DNA of 64,000 nt, from positions 124,001-188,000 of the forward strand of contig JADKJH010000003.1 of NCBI GenBank assembly GCA_016722505.1. Direction: 5' to 3'. A program made the position numbers and the translations under genes. Of the stretch, positions 9,205-18,412 are shown piece by piece; the first letter of the stretch is position 1; each line of letters opens with the position of its first letter. The notes under the pieces were generated by a model, which was not told the DNA's origin, searched no databases, and saw only the letters and a program-made list of their open reading frames with translations. This DNA is from Holophagaceae bacterium (GTDB taxonomy: Bacteria; Acidobacteriota; Holophagae; Holophagales; Holophagaceae).

Positions 9205-10587
9205 CTATTTGCCGTAGCGCTTCTGGTAATAGCTTTCGATCTTGGCCCGGTCTTCTTTCGAGAGGCCTTGCAACCATTTATGGTCATCCATGGCCTTCAC
9301 ATCGGCGGTGACACCTGGCAGCAGTTCCTCGGCCTGTGGCAGGAATTCGGTGTAGAAATTCTTGGCCACTTCGTAGAAGCCGTGCCATTGGGTGTAGTCG
9401 GGGCCCATCATCGCCGCGCCCATGCGCGCCCGGCGGCCTTCGTGGTGCCACAGCTCGTAGTAGGTCCATTCGAGCTTTTCGTCGAAGGGCGTGGGCGTCA
9501 GTTTCCCGGCATCGCGAAGCTTCTTCATGATGGCTTTGGCGGGGATGGCGAATTTGTCGTTGTACAAGCTCACGGCCGCGTCGTATTGCGCGTAGTGGCC
9601 CTGGACCCAGTTGGCTCCGTGGCAGTTGGCGCAGACTTTCTGCATATCCGCGCGGCGGGTTTCCGAATTCTCCAGTTTTTGTGAGACTTCGGGGCGCAGG
9701 GTCCAGCTGATGCGGGCGCCGACATCGTGGGTGAGCGGCAGTTCCGGCGTGGCGCTCATGTGGCAGGTGGCGCAGGTGGGAGCGGCGCTGTAGTCCTTGC
9801 CGAGCACCCAGCTCTTGGAATCGAGGTTCATCTCGCCGATCTTGGCCCGGTACGCGATGCCGTGCTTGCTCTCGGCATAGATCTCGGCCTGGGGATGGTC
9901 TGGGCCGAGATGGCACTTGCCGCAGTTTTCGGGCTGGCGAGCTACTGAAGAGGAGAAGGCGTGCCGGCTATGGCAGGCGGAGCAACTACCACGGGAACCA
10001 TCCGGATTGATGCGGCCGATGCCGGTGTTGGGCCAGGTGGCTGCGTCAAATTTTCCGGGGCCTGTCACTTTCACCACGCCGCCATGGCATTGTTTGCAGC
10101 CGGAATTCGCAGCGGGGATGCCTTCGGCCACTTCACCCAGCACGTTGTCCAGGGAGCCCAGGATCTGGCCGGCCTTGGCATGGTGGCTGGCCTCGAATTC
10201 CTTGGTCTCCTTGGCGTGGCACTTGCCGCAATCCCTAGGAGAAACCAGAACCGTGATTGAAAATCCATTGTGTTCAAATGCGGTCGGCGATGTTTTCGCT
10301 GCACTGTGGCACTCGTAGCAACCCACGCCGGCCACAGCATGGCGACTGCCTTCCCATTGCTTAGTGGCGGCGGGAGTCGCAGATTCCCGGTGGCACTCAA
10401 GGCAAGCTATCGTCTCCTTCGAAAGCGGCAACTTCTTAATGGGTTTTTTGAACGAGGTCGCCGGTTTCGCCTTCAGTTCGGTTTTCTGGGCAGCTGCAGC
10501 TGGAGGCGCCGCAGCATGGAGTGCGGCAGCGAAGGCCGCCACCGCAAACACAGAAGTAAGAAAGGGGATTCTGAAGGGTTGCCTCAT
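9205..10587 (-). CDS. Octaheme c-type cytochrome, hydroxylamine-oxidoreductase-like
   Basis: Exported octaheme cytochrome of 460 aa with eight CXXCH motifs (CLECH, CYECH, CGKCH, CKQCH, CSACH, CGKCH, CATCH, CANCH). Heme spacing and the C-terminal block GPDYTQWHGFYE resemble the HAO (hydroxylamine oxidoreductase) superfamily, whose members oxidise hydroxylamine or hydrazine or reduce nitrite to ammonium. ATG at 10587 follows AGGAGG and begins a signal peptide (MRQPFRIPF... with an Ala-rich h-region). It acts in the periplasm. No quinol dehydrogenase (NrfH-like) or other nitrogen gene is adjacent, so electron partner and direction are unknown. Confidence 0.88.
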   Translation of the reverse strand: MRQPFRIPFLTSVFAVAAFAAALHAAAPPAAAAQKTELKAKPATSFKKPIKKLPLSKETIACLECHRESATPAATKQWEGSRHAVAGVGCYECHSAAKTSPTAFEHNGFSITVLVSPRDCGKCHAKETKEFEASHHAKAGQILGSLDNVLGEVAEGIPAANSGCKQCHGGVVKVTGPGKFDAATWPNTGIGRINPDGSRGSCSACHSRHAFSSSVARQPENCGKCHLGPDHPQAEIYAESKHGIAYRAKIGEMNLDSKSWVLGKDYSAAPTCATCHMSATPELPLTHDVGARISWTLRPEVSQKLENSETRRADMQKVCANCHGANWVQGHYAQYDAAVSLYNDKFAIPAKAIMKKLRDAGKLTPTPFDEKLEWTYYELWHHEGRRARMGAAMMGPDYTQWHGFYEVAKNFYTEFLPQAEELLPGVTADVKAMDDHKWLQGLSKEDRAKIESYYQKRYGK

Positions 10588-10751
10588 GGGGCCTCCTGGT
10601 TGAGAAGGAAATGTAAAAAATATTTTGGACCAAAAGGTCTTGTTTATCAACTCTGAGATTAATTTTCTTTGGACAGCTCCTGACTTTTGGTAAGCCGTTG
10701 CATTGGGATCCTCAGTGACGCCATTCTCAACACTTGATCTGGGAGCTCGCC

Positions 10752-11966
10752 ATGGCACTGACGGTGGACGGTATTTTTTCTTCCATGCCTGAACTGTTCC
10801 AACCGGACAAGGCCGTGGGCGTGAATGCATCGGTGGCTTATAAGGTCACGGGTGAAGGTGGTGGCGATTACACCTGCGTAATCGCGGAGGGCGCTTTCAC
10901 CCTGCTCAAGGAATTCAAGGCCGATGCGTCTTCCACGGTGCAGATCACCGCGGAGGATTGGATTGCGCTGAACGAAGGCAAGCTCGATGCGATGCAAGCT
11001 TTCATGAGCGGCAAGTTAAAAGGCGCTGGCGATTTGATGTTGCTGCAAAAATTCCCAAAATTCTTTAAGAAGCCGGAAGTCCAAAAGGGGCCGCAAGCGC
11101 CGCTTAAAGAACTCACCAGTGCCCGCCTCAAGCTGGTCAATCTGCCCATCCGTGTCTTGGTGGGCGCAGAGGCCTTTGGCGAGGGCGATGAACTGAAAGG
11201 CGAGGAGTCCGCTGTGCGCGGCCTGCTTACGGGCCTCCAGGATCCGGGTCCTGCTTTGCTTTCGGGGCAGATCCGCTTCAGCGGTGACATGACCAAGCTC
11301 AGGGCTGCGTGGAAAACGTGGTCCCAGAATCCGGAAATCGTCTTCCCCGCCACTCCCGGCGGCAAGGCGCTGGCCACGCTCTCAAGGCGGTACACGGGCG
11401 GAGCCAGCGGGACGCTGGAATTGAAGTTGGATGGCGCGCCCTACACTTTGAGTTTCACACCTGATCATTTGTCAGTGCGGCCCGGCGAATGCGACGGCGT
11501 CCATACAGTGAGCCTGACGGATGGCGATTTCGCCGCGCTCAACGTGGGCAAGCTGAACCTGGTGGGGGCGCTGCTCAGCGGCCAGGCTTCCTTCAAGGGC
11601 GACTTCACCCAAGTCGCGGCTTACACAGGCCTTTTCGATGCGGCGGTGAACCCCGCGCAGGCGATTCTTGAATCCATGCCTGACCGCTTTGATAAAGAGA
11701 AGGCTGGGGATCTGGAAGCAGTGGTGGGTTACAAGCTCGAAGATCTGGAATATACCCTGGTGATCCACGAGGGCCACTGTGCTGTGATGCCTCGGCTCTT
11801 GAGTCCAGCGGACACCACACTGACCGCGAAACCCGACGATTTCACGGCCATGAGCACGGGGCAGCTGAAAGCGCAGGAAGCCTTCATGAGCGGAAAGATC
11901 AAAGTAGAAGGCGATCCATTGCTCATGCAGAAAGTCGCCAAGAGTTTCAGGAGAGTGGAGAGCTAA
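10752..11966 (+). CDS. Protein with three SCP2 sterol-carrier-like domains
   Basis: Protein of 404 aa built of repeated SCP2 (sterol carrier protein 2) units, which bind lipids or acyl-CoA. Domain 1 spans about residues 1-105 (FQPDKAVGVNASVAYKVTGE ... MQAFMSGKLKGAGDLMLLQK). The middle unit, about 140-300, is more divergent. The last spans about 305-400 (MPDRFDKEKAGDLEAVVGYK ... QEAFMSGKIKVEGD). The near-identical end motif FMSGK(L/I)K.. in first and last units shows internal duplication. No signal peptide is seen, so it is cytoplasmic. ATG at 10752 is chosen on the short upstream GGGAG. Ligand unknown. Confidence 0.82.
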   Translation: MALTVDGIFSSMPELFQPDKAVGVNASVAYKVTGEGGGDYTCVIAEGAFTLLKEFKADASSTVQITAEDWIALNEGKLDAMQAFMSGKLKGAGDLMLLQKFPKFFKKPEVQKGPQAPLKELTSARLKLVNLPIRVLVGAEAFGEGDELKGEESAVRGLLTGLQDPGPALLSGQIRFSGDMTKLRAAWKTWSQNPEIVFPATPGGKALATLSRRYTGGASGTLELKLDGAPYTLSFTPDHLSVRPGECDGVHTVSLTDGDFAALNVGKLNLVGALLSGQASFKGDFTQVAAYTGLFDAAVNPAQAILESMPDRFDKEKAGDLEAVVGYKLEDLEYTLVIHEGHCAVMPRLLSPADTTLTAKPDDFTAMSTGQLKAQEAFMSGKIKVEGDPLLMQKVAKSFRRVES

Positions 11967-12004
11967 AGGTTCTCTGCATTTTCCGAAAATCACAGGGACC
12001 GTTT

Positions 12005-12035
12005 CAAAATAACCATCGCAGGTCAGGTTATTTTG
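12005..12035. terminator. Hairpin downstream of the SCP2 gene
   Basis: Perfect 10-nt arms CAAAATAACC (12005-12014) and GGTTATTTTG (12026-12035) with an 11-nt loop lie 39 nt after the SCP2 stop. There is no clear U run, so it is a weak terminator candidate or an mRNA-end stabiliser. The rest of 11967-12203 shows no gene. Confidence 0.45.
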
Positions 12036-12203
12036 TTGCAGGTCCTTATGTCGGCCTTGGACCCAAATGTTCGCGCCATCTGCGTGCTCCGGCTTGGGAA
12101 TGGGTTCTGCGCCTTGCCTGCAGTAGGCCAGGCAGCCATTGCCGGGTGGCTTTTCCACAGCCCTTGTGGGAATCTCGGCTGTTACCTGCCAGAAGTTTTT
12201 TGT

Positions 12204-12710
12204 TCACAAGGTCTTTACGGATTGCTGCATTTTTAGTGCAGTGGTTTCTCCCGGCGGAGAGCCGCCACGGAGCCACGGCACAAGTCGTTTGAATTCAGGC
12301 GCCCAGTAATCCGAGTCGTGGTTTCCCCCGCCTAAAACCAGCGAGATGGCCCGTTCCCGTTTTTTTGCAAGCTTCGCAAAAGTTTCCGTCGGCGGCGCAA
12401 TTCCATACTTGTCCTCGGTTCCACATCCGAGGTAGAGTTCCGCTGTCCCTCCGAGATGATTGAACGGATTCCATGGCGCAAAGGCTTCAGCGTCCATGGG
12501 GAAAGTGCGTTTAAGCGAGAAGCGGACGAACCAACCGGCGCCATTGAATGGTGTTGGGACATGGAGCGAGATGGGAACTCTGTATTTTAAAAAGGATGAA
12601 GGAAAATCCTCATTGCTGAAATCGGGGTTTTCCGGATTGCAGAAGCAGGCGAAGCTGATGCACGGCATTAGGACAAACTTGAGCACCCGCATTCCCAGCC
12701 TCCCGGACAC
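12204..12710 (-). pseudogene. Esterase (esterase D-like) remnant, C-terminal half only
   Basis: This frame carries the end of an alpha/beta-hydrolase esterase: CNPENPDF, then LYLGCGTEDKYG with the catalytic Asp and GGNHDSDYW with the catalytic His, then LVPWL. In esterase D/putative-esterase family proteins these parts follow a nucleophile GxSxGG motif about 100 residues earlier. No such motif is found in any frame upstream, where the opposite-strand kinase-like gene begins. I read it as a 5'-truncated remnant. Alternatively it is a very short degenerate gene starting with MRVLKF. Confidence 0.55.
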
Positions 12711-13376
12711 ATGGCCCTACAAGCCTCGCCCAGCCTTGGTTTCATGGACACGCACGGAAAACCTGGACTTGGTGGACCTGGGACCGAAATGGACCCGCAT
12801 TGGACCACCAGACCTGGACTTGTCGAACGAGCCCAGCAGTCTGGGCGATGCTTTCGGCCGCGGGGGAATTCATCGCCGCGGCCACGTGGTCTTACGGCCC
12901 TACCGCCGGGGCGGAGCGATACGCCACGTAAACGAGCGAGTCTATCTAAACCGAAATCGCTTCCAGGAAGAAGCCGACGCTCATCGCGCACTATGGGAAA
13001 ACGGGTTTCCCACGGTGGAACCATTGGGTTTTGCATTCCGTCCCTACTCTTTTTTTGGTGTGGAAGGCATCTATTTCACGCGTCACGTGGCGGCTCTGCC
13101 TTGGGCGCATGCTTTGAGCGCACCCGTGAGCTATTGCCTCAATTCGCGAGACTGCTTGATTCGCTTTCAGCGTGGGGATTGTATGCGCCGGATCTCAATG
13201 CCACCAATTTCATCATTGATGGGGCAGGTTCCCTATTGGCTCTGGACTGGGACCGGGCGGCCTGGTCCGAGCCCGGCAAGCCTCTGCTTGAGGCATATCT
13301 GAGGCGTTTGGAGCGCAGCCTCTTTCGGCTGGATGCCCCGATGGAAATTCGCGCCATGATCCGGAACTTAAACTAG
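12658..13376 (+). pseudogene. Kdo/LPS kinase-like gene, frameshifted
   Basis: Two frames together give a lipopolysaccharide (Kdo) kinase-like protein. The first frame has GRGGIHRRGHVVLRPYRRGG and FQEEADAHRALWENGFPTVE. The second has GLYAPDLNATNFIID and LLALDWDRAAW, the catalytic loop and metal-binding Asp of this kinase fold. The switch falls near 13112: a single missing base joins WAHA to FERTRELLPQ. Family members phosphorylate Kdo or heptose of LPS at the inner membrane. The start is uncertain; candidates lie between 12658 and about 12790. Whether the frameshift is real or a sequencing error is open. Confidence 0.65.
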
Positions 13377-13411
13377 TAAAGAACTGCCTGGTGGCAATAC
13401 CCTAGGATTCA

Positions 13412-16133
13412 ATGAAACCCCGCTGGCGCGTTCTAGTATTCCAGATGCTTTTAATCGCGGCGGTATATCCGCTGGCCGCGAAGTGCTCGTATCTGATGAC
13501 GTTTCCAGGCAGCCGGGACACGGCAGTCTGGCTGCCCAAAGGTGTGGCCTTGGCGGTGTTGCTCATAGGTGGGGCTAGACTCTGGCCGGGGGTTTTCATC
13601 GGTGCTCTGATCACGGTGATCATGAACACCAAGTCTCCGGGCTGGGTTGATCTGGGCATCGCTACGGCCAACACCATTGAAATCTGCCTGGGGTATTGGC
13701 TGATGGTGAAGGTCGGTTTCGACCAGAGCATGACCCGGTTGAGGGATGTGGTGGTGCTCGTATTATTTGGTGGCCTTGTTTCCACCACCGTGGGGGCTTT
13801 GCTCGGAGCGACCATTTTCGCCACGGGGGGCATGCTTCCCTGGGGTGCTTTCTTGCCCTTCTTCGGCCGTTGGTGGTTTGGCGAAGCCACCAGCGCCTTG
13901 CTGATAACACCCATCCTACTGATGGCCATAAAGCCTATACCCAAAGCCACCAGGGCGGAGATCGCCGAATTCGTGGCGATGATGGCATTGCTCAGCCTTG
14001 TTTCCTTCTTTGTTTTCTTCCACGGCTTGGGTTTTCGGGCCCAGCGCTATCCACTCCCCTTCATTGTTTTTCCCGTGGTGGTTTGGGCCAGCCTGCGCTT
14101 TGGCCAACGGAGCTCCATCTTTGCGGTGGCCGTGGTAGCGGCCTTCGCCATTCCCGCCACCATCAATGGTCTTGGACCCCTGGTTGCAGGGGCCGGCAAC
14201 CCTTCGATGATCCTGCTTCGGGCATTTCTCGCAGTGCTGGCGCTGACGGCAATGGCGCTTAGCGCCCTGCTTTCGGAAAAGGACATCGCTGAAGCCACGA
14301 TCGGTGAATCCGAGGGCCGCTTCCGCATGGTGACCGAAACGCTAGCGGTGCCCTTGGTCATCATCGGATACCCGGAGCCGGAAGTCCTCTACGTCAATGA
14401 GCACATGGCGGAGCTCGCAGGCAAAAAGAAGGAAGAAATCATTGGGCTCCCCTCCCTGCCGTTCTACAAACATCCGGAGGATCGAGAGGCCTTCCTAGCC
14501 CGCATCCAGAAGGATGGCCAGGTGGATCGGATGGAGATGGAAGTGCTGAGCGCCACCGGCCCGAGGCTGGTGGAGATCACTTCGAGAGTCATCAAATTCG
14601 TAAGCAAAGAGCGCCTTCCTGACGGCTTTTTATGATCTGACGGAACGAAAAAAAGCGGAGCAGGCGCTCCTGGATAGCGAGAACCGGTACAAGGCCATGA
14701 GCGAAGGCACCACCGATGGCGTGATCATGAATGAGAATGGCCTCATCATAGATGCCAACAGTTCCGCCGCGAAGATGTGGGGTGGAACGGTGGAAGAGAT
14801 GATCGGCCGTCCCGCGGCCAGCCTAGTGGCGGAAGAGGACCGCATGAAACTCGCGGAAAATATCCGGCTGGAGAGCAATGCGCCGTATGAAATTTCTGCC
14901 TTGCGCAAAGATGGCAGCCGGTTTCCCGCGGAAATTTCTGGAAAATCCGTGATGTACCTCGGCCGGCTCGTGCGTGTCGCCTCCATCCGGGATCTCACAG
15001 AACGCAGACGATCCGAGGAAGCTCTCCGCGAGAGCGAGGAGCGCTACGCGCTGGTATCCGAAGGCTCCAATGAAGGCATCTGGGATACGAACCTTCAAAC
15101 AGGCGAAGCCTACTTTTCAGACCGGATGAAAGCGCTGCTTGGCCTTGCCCCCGAAACACCGCCTCCGAACACCAAAGAGTGGGGTGCGTGGGCCCATCCC
15201 GATGATCAGCAGCCCATCCGCCAAGCCATATACGAACACCTGAAGCACCATCGCCCCTATGACACTGAGTTCCGGTTCAAGATGCCCAACGGTGAATACC
15301 GGTGGTTCCGCTCCCGCGGCCAGGCCATCTGGAATGCGGATGGCTGGGCAACCCGCATGGCTGGTTCCATGAACGACGTCACGGCCAGGAAAATGGCGGA
15401 AAAGGAATTGATCGCCGCCAAGGAAGCCGCGGAAGTGGGATCCCGCACGAAGAGCGAATTCCTGGCCGTGATGAGCCACGAAATCCGGACGCCCATGAAC
15501 GCGATCATCGGCATGAACTACCTGCTCCAGCAGACCAGCTTGGATGAAGACCAGGCTGACTTGGCCCAGACCGTCGGCAGCTCAGCCCAAAGCCTGATGT
15601 CCTTGATCAACGACATTCTTGATATTTCAAAAATCGAGGCCGGGCAGTTGGAACTGGAGGAACTGCCTTTCGATGTGCGGAAGGTTGGCGCCGATGTCAG
15701 AAATCTATTCACCACGCAGGCTGGGCAGAAGAGCCTGGCTTTTTCAGTGGATGTCGATGAGGCCATGCCGCCGCTCATGGTGGGCGATCCGCAGCGGCTC
15801 CATCAAGTGCTGGTGAACCTGGTCGGCAACGCCTTGAAATTCACAGAGCGTGGAGCCGTGCGGCTGCACCTGGGCTTCAATGCCGCGACCCATTGCCTGG
15901 AGGCAGCAGTGGAGGACACGGGCATCGGCATTCCCAAGGAAAAATTGGGAGGAGTATTTGATAAATTCACTCAGGTTGACACCTCGATCACCCGCCGGTT
16001 CGGTGGCTCCGGGCTGGGACTCGCCATTTCGAAAAACCTGGTGGAGTTGATGGGCGGCACCATCCGGGTAGAGAGCGACTATAGGGAAGGCTCGGTCTTC
16101 CGAATCTCCATTCCGTGGCGGAAACCTGAATAG
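13412..16133 (+). pseudogene. MASE1-PAS-PAS-PAS sensor histidine kinase, frameshifted
   Basis: A membrane sensor kinase split by one extra base. The first part (13412-14635) has an N-terminal MASE1-like region with about eight membrane helices (to residue 290) and one PAS domain. It stops prematurely after KERLPDGFL. Removing one base near 14615-14620 restores KERLLTAFYDLTERKKAEQ into the second part. That part has two more PAS domains (the last with a PAC motif near residue 215 of the fragment), HisKA with FLAVMSHEIRTPMN, and HATPase with N box NLVGNALKFTERG, DTGIGIP and GGSGLGLAI. There is no receiver domain and no adjacent response regulator. The signal is unknown. TAGGAT lies 3 nt before the ATG. 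Confidence 0.85.
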
Positions 16134-16185
16134 AGAAACCAAGTGGAAGGCCGTGAAGAAGACTGATCCGGATACTGGCGGTGCT

Positions 16186-18356
16186 TCAAGGCCTCGTTGG
16201 TTTCCGCAAGGCCAGCTCGGTGAATTTTGTTCGCAGAAGATCCACAGCAGCGGCCTGGCCCTGGGCTTGATAGGCTTCTTCCAGGAACGTTAGCCAGATG
16301 CCCAGTTCGGTGGCCAGGCGCGGATCCAGTTGCGGAATGGCAGGGTGGATCGGGTGCGCCCGCTCCACCAGAGCGTCCCAATGGATTTGGGCATACTGTT
16401 GCAATCCTTTCCAATCGCCTCGATTCCTAAGCTGGCCTGCGATGAGTTGGGCGGCTTCGAAATGGAGGGTTGGCCAGGGCTCCAAGGTATCGGCCAGAGC
16501 CGCTGCTTTGGGCATTTGGGGAGATAGTTCCGACCAGGCTATCCAGGCCCTCCAAGCGCCCAGGTCCGATGGCCAATGGCGCAGTTTTTCTTCTAGCTTG
16601 GGAAGCACGCGTTGCGCTGCGGAAGACCAGGCATCGCCTGATGGAGACCATGCGCCCGCATGTGTGACCGGCAAAAGGGCGGCCTCGGCATCAAGGCGGA
16701 ATGCCACTTCCAGCCGAGGCTGTGGCAGCCTGTTCCGCAGCAGATTGAAGCGCTCGGTGCGGGCCATGATGGACTCTGGGTGCTGCGACAGGAAATGGCC
16801 AAGCACTTCCAACCGGGGAGCGCCGAGGCTGCGCAGGCGCTCCTGGATAAAGGCTGGGCTTGGAATATTGGTGCCGCTGGCATTGAGATTTCGGCCCTGG
16901 AATAAAAACCATCGAGGGCTCGCATCAAGGCCGTAATCCTGGCGCACACGTTTCAATTGATCCTTCTGGATTGAGGTCCAGCGCACGTCTCCAGTACCCC
17001 AGGCATCCAAGGCCGGGAATCGCGCAATGTTTTCCAGCCCTTTTCCAGAGCACGATTGTTTTGGGCGTCCAGCGCCAAGTAAGGCACCAGGGAAGGGGCC
17101 GAATTATTGGGAACCGGAGGATCTTCCAGCGGTTCGGCGCGCAAGGCTTTATCCCAGCTCTCGGGCACCCAGTCCCGGTCCACCCGCCGCAGAAAAGCGT
17201 GAAGATTTGATGTTGTCCAGTCCTTGCCCCACAAGCGGTGCAATTCTTCGATCCAGACCAAGCCATCGCTTTCGGCTTTCAATTTCACCAGGGTTTCAAG
17301 ACCAGGCAAACCCCAGTCCTGGATGCGCTGCAATCGTTCCCGGCGCCAGTCGGCCTCCGATTGGACGGTGGTTGGAACCGGCATATGCAGCTGGTTGCGG
17401 CAGGTGGCGAGCAGCATCCGCAGATCGCCCCGCGCCCTCAGCAGCGGCAATACCGCGCGCAAACCCGCGGGCGGCGGCCATGGATCCCCTTCGGGCACAG
17501 CGAAAAGAGAGGGTGTGAATTCGCTGACCTCCGTGGGAATCCGCCGGGCAACTTGGGACCAGGCCCCCCACAATCCCTCGCTTTGGGGGGTGTGATGCAA
17601 TTCCTGAAGGAGATCTTCGATCATCGGGCGAAGCGCATCCTTCATTCCCCGGGTGGGAATTTCGGGTCCAAGGGACAAGGCATCCGCCAGACCGGGCCAG
17701 CGTCCGTAACCTTTGTGCAGCCTGAGCCCCAGCAGCGCCTTGATCCACTCCTTTTCAGCTTTATCCTTCAAGGCCAGCAATACAGGATCTGGGGGGGCCG
17801 CCTCCCAAACCCACCAGGGGAGCGGTTTATCCGCATCAGCCTTGAGCAGCAATTCTGTGAAAGCAAGCAAGCGGCCAGCATCAATGAGCGCATCGCCCCA
17901 GGCCTCGCCGGAGCCGCTTTCATCTTTGACAAAGTCAGAGAATCGTACGCCGCGGCTTTTCCATCCGCTCTTCAGGATCGGTCCCTCCAAGGCCGGCCCC
18001 GTGGGTATCCCAGTTCCTGTAGCGGCCTCGTTGCCTTCAGGTGAAATGAGCGCCCAATCCACATCCTGGCGCCATTCCATCTGGGCCCAAATAGCGGAAA
18101 CCTCTTTCGGCGAATATGAATTCAAATCCAGCTCGCCAGAGGAAACCAGCCTGAGCATCACCTCGGTTCTCATCGTCTCTGTGGTAGCGGGGACCCGCGC
18201 CAACAGACGCCATTTGGACCATAGATATTGCTCCGCCCGGTGATTTTCCAACATCCGTTCCCAGGGTCCCGGCTGTTCGCTGGGAACCGGAGGGACGGTT
18301 TGGACGACGGCGGGAACCACTAGCAGCAAGGGCAGCAATGATCCTCCAATGGACAC
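16186..18356 (-). pseudogene. Large exported hypothetical protein, frameshifted
   Basis: Unrecognised Trp-rich, mainly helical protein. The N-terminal frame (16953-18356) starts with GTG and a signal peptide-like LLPLLLVVPAVVQT. It ends soon after LEKGWKTLRD. The continuation lies in another frame (from about 17040 down to 16186), and deleting one base in the CCCTTTT stretch at 17038-17044 joins LEKG to LENIARFPALDAWG. The rest of the protein shows repeated W-containing helical segments, perhaps TPR-like. No function can be given. It is encoded next to, and in the same direction as, the M16 peptidase gene. Confidence 0.65.
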
Positions 18357-18412
18357 TCATTATTGCCATGGATCGGCCTGAGGTTCCGCAGGAAGGCTCT
18401 GAGCAGTGAGTC

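Noticed and set aside
11472..12158. Minus-strand open frame opposite the SCP2 gene
   Set aside because: It is the shadow of a GC-rich gene; the plus-strand frame has clear domain repeats.
12460..12657. Upstream part of the plus-strand frame before the Kdo-kinase-like gene
   Set aside because: The sequence there is better explained as the esterase remnant on the other strand, which has family motifs.
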